From Streptomyces sp. PsTaAH-137 (GTDB taxonomy: Bacteria > Actinomycetota > Actinomycetes > Streptomycetales > Streptomycetaceae): a DNA stretch of 64,000 nucleotides. Of this stretch, positions 26,048 to 34,668 are shown one piece after another; the first letter of the stretch is position 1; every line of letters starts with the position of its first letter. The notes below the pieces were generated by a model. The model made no database searches and was not told the origin of the DNA. It saw only the letters and a list, made by a program, of their open reading frames with translations. The translations under genes were made by a program, and so were the position numbers. The stretch covers positions 124,001-188,000 of the forward strand of contig NZ_QLLY01000010.1 of NCBI RefSeq assembly GCF_003259365.1, given 5' to 3'.

Positions 26048-26280
26048 GCGCCACCGTCGTGGCTGGTCGCGCAGTTCCCCGCGCCCCTGAGATGCGCACT
26101 TCGTGCGGCATCTCATCGGCGGCTGATCTGAGAGGCGCGGCGAAGCCGCAGCCTCAAGGGGAGGCTGCGCGCAGCGCCTGCCTCAGGGGCGCGGGGAACT
26201 GCGCGAGAAGCGGCCACCGGGCCGCGCACGAAAAACGACCCAGGGGCGCGGGGAACTGCGCGACGCGAGCGACCACGACG
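26048..26280. repeat. Nested palindromic repeat locus C (1 forward, 2 reverse cores)
   Basis: The forward core is at 26069-26088 and reverse cores at 26185-26204 and 26242-26261. The inner cassette holds all three hairpins in the same orientation as locus A: GATGCGCACTTCGTGCG, GGCGCGGCGAAGCCGC and GGCTGCGCGCAGCGCC. It occupies most of the 367-base gap before the P-type ATPase. Confidence 0.9.
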
Positions 26281-26381
26281 GCGCCGCGCCCGCCCACGCA
26301 CCCCTACACCCCCCGGACGACGAGGGTCCTCCCCAGGTCGGATAAAGCACCGCCCAAGGGGTGAACCCCCCGATCCCCCCG

Positions 26382-26387
26382 TACCGT
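26382..26387 (+). promoter_or_regulatory. -10 hexamer TACCGT before the P-type ATPase
   Basis: TACCGT lies seven bases before the ATG. CGGAG in between is too close to act as an SD sequence, so a leaderless transcript is likely. Confidence 0.4.
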
Positions 26388-26394
26388 CGGAGAC

Positions 26395-28803
26395 ATGACG
26401 CACATCGACGCCGGCCCCGAACTGGACCCGGTGCACCCGGTCCCCCTGCCGACGAGGGCGACGGGCCTGACCGGCGCCGAGGTCGAGGAGCGCCGAAACC
26501 GCGGCGAGGTCAACGACGTCCCGGTCCGCAGCTCCCGCTCGCTCAGCGAGATCGTCCGGGCCAACGTCTTCACCCGGTTCAACGCGATCATCGGTGTGCT
26601 CTGGCTGATCATGCTGGCCGTCGCCCCGTTCCAGGACAGCCTCTTCGGCTACGTGATCCTGGCCAACACCGGCATCGGCATCATCCAGGAGTGGCGGGCG
26701 AAGAAGACCCTCGACTCCCTCGCGGTGATCGGCGAGGCCAAGCCCACGGTCCGCCGCGACGGCGTGGCGACGGAGGTCTCCACCTCCGAGATCGTGCTCG
26801 GCGACCTCATCGAGATCGGCCCCGGCGACAAGATCCCCGTGGACGGCACCTGCGCCGAGGCCGACGGCCTGGAGATCGACGAGTCGCTGCTGACCGGCGA
26901 GGCCGACCCGGTCGTGAAGCAGCCGGGCGACCCGGTGATGTCGGGCTCGTTCGTCGTCGCGGGCGGCGGCGCGTTCACGGCGACGAAGGTGGGCCGCGAG
27001 GCGTACGCGGCGCAGCTGGCCGAGGAGGCGAGCCGGTTCACGCTCGTCCAGTCCGAGCTGCGCAGCGGCATCTCCACCATCCTCAAGTACGTGCAGTGGA
27101 TGATGATCCCGACCGCGATCGGCCTGGTCATCAGCCAGTTGGTCGTCAAGGAGCACGGCTTCAAGGACTCCGTCGCGCGCACCGTGGGCGGCATCGTCCC
27201 CATGGTCCCCGAAGGGCTCGTGCTGCTGACCTCGGTGGCCTTCGCGATCGGCGTGATCCGACTCGGCCGGAAACAGTGCCTCGTACAGGAACTTCCGGCC
27301 ATCGAGGGCCTGGCCCGCGTCGACACGGTCTGCCTCGACAAGACGGGCACGCTCACCGAGGGCGGCATGGACGTCTCCGAGCTGCGCCCGCTCAACGGCA
27401 CCGACGAGCCGTACGTGACCCAGGTGCTCGGCGCGCTCGGCGAGTCCGACCCGCGCCCCAACGCCTCCCTCCAGGCCGTCATCGACGCCTACCCGGCCGC
27501 CGAGGAGTGGCGCTGCACCGAGGCGCTGCCCTTCTCGTCGGCCCGCAAGTACAGCGGCGCGGCCTTCAGCGAGGGCGACGGCACGACCAGCGCCTGGCTG
27601 CTCGGCGCGCCCGACGTGCTGCTCCCGGACGGGGACCCGGCCCTCGCGGAGGTCGACGACCTGAACCGGCAGGGCCTGCGGGTCCTGCTGCTCGCCCGCG
27701 TCGGCAAGAACCACGACAGCCTCGCCGACCCGGCGGTGAAGGACGGCGCCGAGCCGGCCGCCCTCGTCGTCCTGGAGCAGCGGCTGCGCCCCGACGCCGG
27801 CGACACCCTGCGCTACTTCGCCGAGCAGGACGTCAAGGCGAAGGTGATCTCCGGGGACAACGCGGTGTCGGTCGGCGCCGTGGCCGCCAAGCTGGACCTG
27901 CCCGGCGCCGAGAACACGGTCGACGCCCGTACCCTCCCCACCGAGCAGTCCGCGATGGCGGACAAGCTCGACGAGGGCACGGTGTTCGGCCGGGTCACCC
28001 CGCAGCAGAAGCGGGACATGGTCGCCGCGCTCCAGTCGCACGGGCACACGGTCGCGATGACGGGCGACGGGGTGAACGACGTACTGGCCCTGAAGGACGC
28101 CGACATCGGGGTCTCGATGGGGTCGGGCTCCGAGGCCACCCGGGCGGTCGCCCAGATCGTGCTGCTCGACAACTCGTTCGCGACGCTGCCCTCCGTCGTC
28201 GCCGAGGGCCGCCGGGTCATCGGCAACATCACGCGCGTGGCGACCCTGTTCCTGGTCAAGACCGTCTACTCGGTGCTGCTCGCGCTGATGGTGGTCTGCT
28301 TCCAGGTCGAGTACCCGTTCCTGCCCCGGCACCTGACGCTGCTGTCGACGCTGACGATCGGTGTCCCGGCGTTCTTCCTCGCGCTCGCGCCCAACAAGGA
28401 GCGGGCCAAGCCGCACTTCGTGAAACGCGTGATGCGGTACGCGATTCCGGGCGGCGCCGTCGCCGGGATCGCGACGTTCGTGATGTACATGGTGGCCCGG
28501 CACTACTACACGGGCTCCGAAGCGCTGAACGCCGAGACCAGCGCCGCCACGCTGACCCTGTTCCTGATCTCGATGTGGGTGCTGGCGATCATCGCCCGCC
28601 CCTACACCTGGTGGCGGGTCTGCCTGGTGGCGGCGATGGGTCTCGGCTTCCTGCTGGTCCTGGCCGTGCCGTGGCTCCAGGACTTCTTCGCCCTGAAGCT
28701 GGTCGGCGCCGTGATGCCGTGGACCGCGGTGGGTGTCTCGGTGGTGGCGGCGGCCGTCCTCGAACTCCTGTGGAGGTGGGTCGGCCGCCGCTTCCCGGTG
28801 TGA
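26395..28803 (+). CDS. Cation-translocating P-type ATPase (CtpE-like)
   Basis: The protein has 802 residues. The actuator TGE motif is in DESLLTGEADP, the membrane motif is VPMVPEGLVLLTS (PEGL without the following Pro of classical Ca pumps), and the phosphorylation motif is DKTGTLT with Asp315. Nucleotide and hinge motifs are KVISGDN and TGDGVNDVLALKDADIG. There is no N-terminal metal domain. The pattern fits mycobacterial CtpE, reported as a Ca2+ uptake ATPase, so calcium is the best guess. The stop codon is the left end of an 18-base perfect palindrome shared with the convergent gene. Confidence 0.9.
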   Translation: MTHIDAGPELDPVHPVPLPTRATGLTGAEVEERRNRGEVNDVPVRSSRSLSEIVRANVFTRFNAIIGVLWLIMLAVAPFQDSLFGYVILANTGIGIIQEWRAKKTLDSLAVIGEAKPTVRRDGVATEVSTSEIVLGDLIEIGPGDKIPVDGTCAEADGLEIDESLLTGEADPVVKQPGDPVMSGSFVVAGGGAFTATKVGREAYAAQLAEEASRFTLVQSELRSGISTILKYVQWMMIPTAIGLVISQLVVKEHGFKDSVARTVGGIVPMVPEGLVLLTSVAFAIGVIRLGRKQCLVQELPAIEGLARVDTVCLDKTGTLTEGGMDVSELRPLNGTDEPYVTQVLGALGESDPRPNASLQAVIDAYPAAEEWRCTEALPFSSARKYSGAAFSEGDGTTSAWLLGAPDVLLPDGDPALAEVDDLNRQGLRVLLLARVGKNHDSLADPAVKDGAEPAALVVLEQRLRPDAGDTLRYFAEQDVKAKVISGDNAVSVGAVAAKLDLPGAENTVDARTLPTEQSAMADKLDEGTVFGRVTPQQKRDMVAALQSHGHTVAMTGDGVNDVLALKDADIGVSMGSGSEATRAVAQIVLLDNSFATLPSVVAEGRRVIGNITRVATLFLVKTVYSVLLALMVVCFQVEYPFLPRHLTLLSTLTIGVPAFFLALAPNKERAKPHFVKRVMRYAIPGGAVAGIATFVMYMVARHYYTGSEALNAETSAATLTLFLISMWVLAIIARPYTWWRVCLVAAMGLGFLLVLAVPWLQDFFALKLVGAVMPWTAVGVSVVAAAVLELLWRWVGRRFPV

Positions 28804-28818
28804 CCGGCTAGCCGGTCA
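28801..28818. terminator. Palindrome spanning two convergent stop codons
   Basis: TGACCGGCTAGCCGGTCA is an 18-base perfect palindrome. Its first three bases are the stop of the P-type ATPase and its last three, read on the other strand, are the stop of the secreted protein gene. As RNA it forms a 7-bp stem with a CTAG loop in either direction, a likely bidirectional 3' end. Confidence 0.7.
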
Positions 28819-29766
28819 GCGGACGTCGACGAAGTCGCTGGTGGACGTCACGGCCGGGGTCGTGGACGTACCCGCGAACTTGTAGCGGAAGTAGCCGTCG
28901 GCGGACGCCTTCACCGTGGTGCTCAGGTTGCCCTTGGAGTCCGAGGTGACCGTCTTCAGCGTGGTGTAGGTGCTGGAGGTCTTCTTCCGGTACTGGAGGG
29001 TGACCTTCTGCACGGTGTAGCCCGCGTACTTGCTGGTGTCCCAGTTGGCACGGGTGAGGGCGCCCTTGACCGTGAGGGTCTTGCCCTTCTTGATGGGCTC
29101 CGGCGTGGCGTTGGTGCTCAGCTTGGCGTAGCGCTGGAGGGCGATCTTGCTGGCCAGACCGTCCTGGGTGGCGATGCCGACCTTGGTCCAGTCGATGTCG
29201 TCGACGTCCTGGGAGAGGTCCTCGCCGTTGGCGGCGACCGCGAAGCCCATGGCCTTCCACTTGGCGCCCGCGTCGCTGTTGAACAGGTCGACCTTCGGGG
29301 TGACGGTGAGCGTGTCCTTGCAGGTGGCCGTCGAGGTGGAGACCTGGCAGGTCGGGCCGTTGGTGTCCAGGTAGTTGCCGTCCGTCGAGCTCTCCCAGTG
29401 CAGCTCGATGCCCAGACCGAAGTCGTCGGCGAAGATGCCCGGGTCGGAGCCGAACGAGACGTTGTACGTGACCGGGACGGTGACCTTGTTGGTCGTGCCG
29501 ACGACGATCGGCTTGCCGTTGTTGACCTTGAGGCCGGAGAACTTGACGTTGAGCTTGTACGCGTCGCCCGGGTCCGAGGCGAGGGCACGCGCCCCGGCCT
29601 TCGGGGCCGCGCTCGGGGCGTGCTTCTTGGCGATCTCGGCCAGGGACTTCTGGGCGCCGTTGGCGGCCCCGTCCCAGCCGCTGTCGGCCTGCGCCGGGAC
29701 GGCGAACGCGGTGAGGGCAAGGGCGCCGGAGACCGTCAGGGCGGCCGCGGTGGCACGAATGCGCAT
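28816..29766 (-). CDS. Secreted protein with C-terminal Ig-like domain
   Basis: The protein has 316 residues. ATG at 29766 (GGGGAA upstream) gives a clean signal peptide ending VPAQADS; the longer frame to 29814 is rejected. Residues ~70-200 are beta-rich and include one likely disulfide pair (CQVSTSTATC). The last ~100 residues (KKGKTLTVKGALTRANW ... TLQYRKKTSSTYTTLKTV ... GYFRYKFAGTSTT) form a domain common at the ends of Streptomyces secreted proteins, probably Ig-like. No catalytic motif is visible. Confidence 0.8.
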   Translation of the reverse strand: MRIRATAAALTVSGALALTAFAVPAQADSGWDGAANGAQKSLAEIAKKHAPSAAPKAGARALASDPGDAYKLNVKFSGLKVNNGKPIVVGTTNKVTVPVTYNVSFGSDPGIFADDFGLGIELHWESSTDGNYLDTNGPTCQVSTSTATCKDTLTVTPKVDLFNSDAGAKWKAMGFAVAANGEDLSQDVDDIDWTKVGIATQDGLASKIALQRYAKLSTNATPEPIKKGKTLTVKGALTRANWDTSKYAGYTVQKVTLQYRKKTSSTYTTLKTVTSDSKGNLSTTVKASADGYFRYKFAGTSTTPAVTSTSDFVDVR

Positions 29767-29937
29767 GTGTTCCCCACAGTGGAGAAAGGGGGCCCGCGGT
29801 GCGGATGCCATCACGCGGGTCCCAAGTGGTCTAGGAGTCTGTTGACTCGCGGGATAGACCTGTGGCGGCCCGTTCTGGTTGTACGGGAATCAACCGACGC
29901 GGTGTGACATGACTCTCCATGCCGGAACGGAACCGAT

Positions 29938-29962
29938 GGCCCCCGAAAACCCTCCGGGGGCC
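29938..29962 (-). terminator. Hairpin after the sacsin-like gene
   Basis: GGCCCCCG (29938-29945) pairs with CGGGGGCC (29955-29962), nine bases past the stop of the minus-strand ATPase gene. The 8-bp GC stem is strong; no T run is seen. Confidence 0.6.
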
Positions 29963-29971
29963 CGCACCCTG

Positions 29972-32900
29972 TCAGTCGAACCAGCGGTCCCGCGCCAACT
30001 CGGCCGTCCGCGACGGGTCTTCGAGCAGCGCGGCCACCTCGAACCGGCGCGGCCACTGCCCCGCCGCCCAGGCGAGCCCGGCGGCGACCCCCTCCAGGGT
30101 CGCGGCGTGCACGGTGCCGTCGGCGGTGCGCCGCCAGTCGGCCTCGGTCCCGCCGACGTACAGCTCCTCGTACTCCAGGTACGTGGCCGGGGTCGCCGCC
30201 CCCAGGAGCGTGCGGACGGAGTCGGGCACGGGGTGCTCGGTGGCGTCGGTGCCGGTCGGTTCGGCGGCGACGGCCTCGCTGAGCCGCCGCACCTGGAACA
30301 GCTCGGCGAGTTCGGCCGCGCGGGCCGGGGCGACCGGAAGCAGCGGCAGCCCGCCGGCCAGCGGGATCAGGTCGGGGGCGTCGGCGACCAGCGCGTCGGC
30401 GGCGTCGGCCACGACGACCTCGCCGTCCCGCACGGCCCGCACCTCGTCCGGCAGCGTGACCTGCTCGGGGTCGAGGTCGGCCAGCAGGCCGTAGATCGCG
30501 TGGAGTTGGGCGGGCCCGACCGGGCGGTCCTCGTCGGCGAGCCGGTCGAGGAGTTCGGCGGCGCCGCCGGGCTCGTCGAGGAGCGCGGCGACGGAGGTGC
30601 GCACCCCGAGGGCGCGCAGCACCTGTTCGTCCTCGAAACCGGCGGCGTCCACGGGCTCGTACAGCCCTTCGAGCAGCGGGTCGCCGCCCGCCGCGCGCAG
30701 TCCGGCGGGGCGGCGGCCGTCGAGCACCGGATTGCCGCGCAGCCACCAGGCCGTGTACGGGCGGACGAGTTCGCGGGTGCCGTCGGGCAGCAGGACGCGG
30801 ACGGGCTGGGTGAGGGCGTCGCGCAGGGGCGGCTGGGCGAGGAGCGCGAGCGCCTGCGGCCAGCGGTCCTCGTCGACGAGGTCCAGGTCCCGTACGGCGA
30901 CCAGCTCGGTGGCGACCGGCGGTACGGGCGTGTCGGGCAGCCGGTCGAGCACGTCCTCGCACCACACGTCGACGGCGTCGAGCAGTCCGGCGTCGTCGGG
31001 TTCGGGGAAATCGCTGTCGCGCGGGTCGAGTTCGTCGGGATCGAGGACGACGTCGGTGGCGCGGACGAGGGCGAAGGTCGCGAGCACGCCGCACGCCGCC
31101 AGCGGGCCCTCGCCCCACCGCTCGGCGAATTCGTCGTCCACGAAGGGCAGTTCACCCTCACGGATGACACCGGCGAGGGGGCTGCCGGGGAGGACGAGTT
31201 CGGCGGCCGGGGTGAGTTCGCCGTCCTCGTCGGGCAGGGCGAGGGCGCCGAGCCAGGGTTCGTCACCGGTGTCGAGGTGGGCGTCGCGGACCAGGGTGAG
31301 GACGACGTCGGCCAGTTCGTCGGCGCCGAGCGCGCCGTCGTCGTCCCAGGCGGGTTCGTCGTCGAGGGAGGCGGCGACCGCCGCGCGGACCTGCGGGGTG
31401 GTGAGGACCGCGCGGGGCGTGGCGGGCAGCGCGCCCAGCTTCTCCAGGAGCGGATGGGTGGCGTCCGGGTGGGCGACCTTCAGGCCGAGCCGGGCCAGCG
31501 CGTCGCCGGGGACGGCGGCCTCGGCGGTGGGCAGCAGCACCTGGCGCGGGCCGATGGTGGTGCGGCCTCCGGCGAGCGGCACCGGGAGCCCGCTGAGCCG
31601 GTCCGGGTCGACGCCGGCCAGGGACTCGTAGAGCCGCCGCCACCAGCCGGGCTCCTTCTCCAGACCCGCGAGCCGGTCGATGGCCTCGGTCAGCGGGAGG
31701 CGGGCGACGCCGAGGGTGCGCAGTTCGGTACGGCGTTCGAGTCCGGCGGGGAGCAGGCTCGGCAGGACGTCGGCGAGGACGCGCACGGTGTCGGCGCCCG
31801 CCCCTTCGACGACTTCGGCGTCCCGGGGCTTGAGGGCCTCGGGCCGGTCCTCGTCGTCCGGATCGAGGGCGGGCGGGAGGAAATCCGGGTGGGCGGGCGG
31901 GAGAAAAGGTGTGCGGGGCAGGCGCTCCAGGATGGCGGCGCGCAGGGCGCCGTCCAGCTCGCTCTTGCCGAGCGGGCCGGGGACCAGGTCGAGGATGCCG
32001 GGGCCCACCGGGCGCCAGGTTTCGAGGAGTTCGGCGTACGCGTCGGCGGCGCGCCGCACGAGGTGGTCGGTGAGCGGACCCGGCGCGACGTGCCGGCGCG
32101 CGGTGTCCAGCGGGAACGACGCGATGAGCAGCGCGGGCACGCCCAGCGGCTCGTCGCTGGGCGTCGGGGCGTGCAGCACGGGGGCGCTGACCGGGCGTCG
32201 CGGGGCGCCGTCGCCGTCCACGGGAACCGCCCACATGACGGACCAGTGCGGGCGGAGGCGTTCCTCGACGGGCCGGTCGGCGAGCAGCTCGGCGCCGAGC
32301 GCGCCCTGGTGGCCGACGGTGCGCCAGCGCACGTCGGCGGGTTCCCGCGCGTCGTCGCTGATGACGGTGTACGGGGTGGTGGCGTCCGGCGCGGTGCGGC
32401 GCAGGGTGCGGGTGCCGGCGTCGGTGGTGACGGTGACCTCGGCGAGCCCCGGCAGGGCCAGCAGCAGCGTGTCGTCGATCTCGTCGAGCAGCCGGGCGGC
32501 GAGCGCCTCGGCGGCGGCGTCCCGCAGCGGCAGCACGACGACGGTGTCGTACGGGTCCGGGGCCTGGCCCTCGGCCGCGAACGGCAGCCGGAGCAGCGGT
32601 ACGTGGCCGTCGCGGCGGCGCAGTTCGTCGTCGAGCGCGGGGCTGGTGCGGGCGGTGTCGGCGGCGGCGATCCGCGCTTCGGTGAGGGACCAGCGGACGC
32701 CGCCGGTGCGGCCGAGCACGGCGGGTTCGTCGGAGACGGCCAGCACCGCGGCGAAGCCGACGCCGAAGCGGCCCACGGCGCCGGTCTCGTCGTCCCGCTT
32801 CGCCGAGGCGCGCAGGGTGGACAGGGACTCGACGCCGGCCGCGTCGAGGGGGGCGCCGGTGTTCGCGGCGGCGAGGACGCCGTCCTTCAGGGTGAGGGCG

Positions 32901-33112
32901 AGGCGGCCCTCGGCTCCCGCGCGGGCGGCGGCGTCGGCGGCGTTCTGGGCCAGCTCCACGACCAGGCGGTCGCGGTAGCCGCCGAGCGCGAGGTCTTCCT
33001 CGGCGTTGGCGTCCTCCCGGAACCTTGCCGCGCTGGCGGCCCAGGCGTCCAGCACGCCCCGCCGCAGTCTGGCGGTGCCGAAGGCCTCCGGCGCGGGTTC
33101 GCTGACGCTCAC
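29972..33112 (-). CDS. Sacsin/HSP90-like ATP-binding protein
   Basis: The protein has 1046 residues. GTG at 33112 is chosen since AGAGGAG lies seven bases upstream; the longer frame runs through repeat locus D. A GHKL (Bergerat) ATPase is visible: N box VVELAQNAADAAARAG (~50) and G box GAVGRFGVGFAAVLAVSDEP (~108). The remaining ~850 residues are acidic and Leu-rich without a recognised catalytic motif. The architecture resembles the sacsin N-terminal ATP-binding domain family, presumed chaperone-like; the client is unknown. Confidence 0.82.
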   Translation of the reverse strand: MSVSEPAPEAFGTARLRRGVLDAWAASAARFREDANAEEDLALGGYRDRLVVELAQNAADAAARAGAEGRLALTLKDGVLAAANTGAPLDAAGVESLSTLRASAKRDDETGAVGRFGVGFAAVLAVSDEPAVLGRTGGVRWSLTEARIAAADTARTSPALDDELRRRDGHVPLLRLPFAAEGQAPDPYDTVVVLPLRDAAAEALAARLLDEIDDTLLLALPGLAEVTVTTDAGTRTLRRTAPDATTPYTVISDDAREPADVRWRTVGHQGALGAELLADRPVEERLRPHWSVMWAVPVDGDGAPRRPVSAPVLHAPTPSDEPLGVPALLIASFPLDTARRHVAPGPLTDHLVRRAADAYAELLETWRPVGPGILDLVPGPLGKSELDGALRAAILERLPRTPFLPPAHPDFLPPALDPDDEDRPEALKPRDAEVVEGAGADTVRVLADVLPSLLPAGLERRTELRTLGVARLPLTEAIDRLAGLEKEPGWWRRLYESLAGVDPDRLSGLPVPLAGGRTTIGPRQVLLPTAEAAVPGDALARLGLKVAHPDATHPLLEKLGALPATPRAVLTTPQVRAAVAASLDDEPAWDDDGALGADELADVVLTLVRDAHLDTGDEPWLGALALPDEDGELTPAAELVLPGSPLAGVIREGELPFVDDEFAERWGEGPLAACGVLATFALVRATDVVLDPDELDPRDSDFPEPDDAGLLDAVDVWCEDVLDRLPDTPVPPVATELVAVRDLDLVDEDRWPQALALLAQPPLRDALTQPVRVLLPDGTRELVRPYTAWWLRGNPVLDGRRPAGLRAAGGDPLLEGLYEPVDAAGFEDEQVLRALGVRTSVAALLDEPGGAAELLDRLADEDRPVGPAQLHAIYGLLADLDPEQVTLPDEVRAVRDGEVVVADAADALVADAPDLIPLAGGLPLLPVAPARAAELAELFQVRRLSEAVAAEPTGTDATEHPVPDSVRTLLGAATPATYLEYEELYVGGTEADWRRTADGTVHAATLEGVAAGLAWAAGQWPRRFEVAALLEDPSRTAELARDRWFD

Positions 33113-33204
33113 GGGTGCACTCCTCTGGCCGGCTGGAACGATCGGCCCGAACGTTATCGCGGCACCCGGGTTCCCCGACGAGCCACGTCCCCGCCTGCGA
33201 CCCG

Positions 33205-33470
33205 GCGGGCGGCTGGTCGCGCAGTTCCCCGCGCCCCTGGGCAGTTCCTCGCCTGCGGGCCGGTGGCCGCTTCCCGCGCCCCTGGGCCGTTCCCCGCCCG
33301 CGGGCCGGTGGCCGCTTCTCGCGCCGTTCCCCGCGCCCCTGAAGGCTGCGCTTCGCGCGCCTTCCCCTTGGGGCTGCGGCTTCGCCGTGGCTCTGGCGTT
33401 GATGAGATGGCGCACGCAGTGCGCATCTCAGGGGCGCGGGGAACTGCGCGGCCGGCCACGACGAGAGCCG
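33205..33470. repeat. Nested palindromic repeat locus D (forward cores partly decayed, 1 reverse)
   Basis: Forward cores at 33229-33248 and 33321-33340 (one mismatch), with two degenerate copies between them (~33274-33283, ~33299-33309), are joined by GGGCCGGTGGCCGCTTC spacers. The reverse core is at 33430-33449. The inner cassette is in the opposite orientation to loci A-C: the GCGCACGCAGTGCGC hairpin lies next to the reverse core. The 374-base gap holds no gene. Confidence 0.85.
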
Positions 33471-33486
33471 CGGGCCAGGACCGGTG

Positions 33487-34410
33487 CTATGAGTGGCCCA
33501 GGTCGTCGGTGCCGGCCGCGACGGCGTCGACCGAGCCGGAGTCGGCGTCCGGCCGCAGCGGAAGGAGATCGACGACCGTCTCGTCGATCACCGGCTCAGC
33601 ACGACGCGGAGGCTTCGGCATGACGGCGGCCTCGGAATGCCCCCCGCACCCGTACGACAACGACACGACCCGCCCGTCGGCCGGCGAGAACTCATTGGCG
33701 CAGACCCCGAACGCCTGCCCGAGCGATCCCCCGATCGGACAGAGGAACCCGCACGAGACACAGGTAGCCGGCGCCGCCTGCGCCATCGGGGTCTTCGCCC
33801 CGAAGCCCTCTTCCCAGCGGTCGGCCGCGACATGCAGCCCGTACCGCGACAGGACACGGGCCCGCCCCAGGCCCAGCTCCTCGGCGACCGAGGAGATCGA
33901 CCCGCGGGTGGGCACGATCGGCAGCTCGGCGACCGGCCCGTCGGTGAGATCGGCGTCCTCGGCCTCGACCAGCTCGGCCATCTCCTCGGAGACGGGCGAG
34001 TTCGGCGCGGGCGCGTCCTCACCGGAGAACCCGGGCTCCAGGCGCAGATCGTCGGACTCGGTGGGCAGCAGGTCCCCCGGACCGAGGTCACCGGGGCGCA
34101 GCCGCTCGCTCCACGGCACCCACTCGGGCGCGAGAAGGGCGTCGGGGCCCGGCAGCAGGACGACCTCGTCGAGGGTGACGTACTTGGCACGGGAGGCGCG
34201 GGCGACCGTGACGGCCCAGCGCCAGCCCCGGTACCCGAAGTCCTTGCACTCGAAGAGATGCGTGACGACGCGGTCGCCCTCGACGACCGTCTCGACGTGC
34301 TCGCCGACCACTCCGGGGGCGGCGGCCTCGTCCGCTGCCGCCCGGGCGATGTCGACCGCCTCGGCGCACAGACGGTCGGGGGTGCGGCTTCGCGTTGTCG
34401 CTGCGCTCAC
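33487..34410 (-). CDS. DUF3027 protein
   Basis: The protein has 307 residues and a GTG start with AGGAGAG about 11 bases upstream. The N-terminal half contains FECKDFGYRGWRWAVTVAR and DEVVLLPG, typical of DUF3027. The C-terminal half has CVSCGFLCPIGG and VSLSYGCGGH cysteines, a possible zinc site, plus a region GSISSVAEELGLGRARVLS that looks like a short HTH. Function is unknown; the family is restricted to actinobacteria. Downstream is repeat locus D and then the sacsin-like gene on the same strand. Confidence 0.85.
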   Translation of the reverse strand: MSAATTRSRTPDRLCAEAVDIARAAADEAAAPGVVGEHVETVVEGDRVVTHLFECKDFGYRGWRWAVTVARASRAKYVTLDEVVLLPGPDALLAPEWVPWSERLRPGDLGPGDLLPTESDDLRLEPGFSGEDAPAPNSPVSEEMAELVEAEDADLTDGPVAELPIVPTRGSISSVAEELGLGRARVLSRYGLHVAADRWEEGFGAKTPMAQAAPATCVSCGFLCPIGGSLGQAFGVCANEFSPADGRVVSLSYGCGGHSEAAVMPKPPRRAEPVIDETVVDLLPLRPDADSGSVDAVAAGTDDLGHS

Positions 34411-34668
34411 AGGTATCGCTTCTCTCCTACGCCGTCTCTCGAGTGCGCCATCCTGTGTGCGGGAGCGCGGACGGAGCGGACCGGAGGGCCGCGTCGACGT
34501 CCGCGCCCGACGTTCCGGGCGCACCTACGCCATCCATTCTGCGGGATGGCCGAGAGGCGCGCGGCCGAGAACAACCGCCGCGGGCGCGCTACGCACGCTA
34601 CCTCCTTCCACGCCCTGCGCCCACACCGACGTACGAGCCGCATGCGCGTATCGGCACTTGTAAGGGCG

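Noticed and set aside
29879..34663. Plus-strand open frame of 1594 codons across the sacsin-like and DUF3027 genes
   Set aside because: It is antisense to two well-supported genes, its product is Gly/Arg/Glu low-complexity without domains, and it runs through repeat locus D. Long antisense frames are expected at this GC content.
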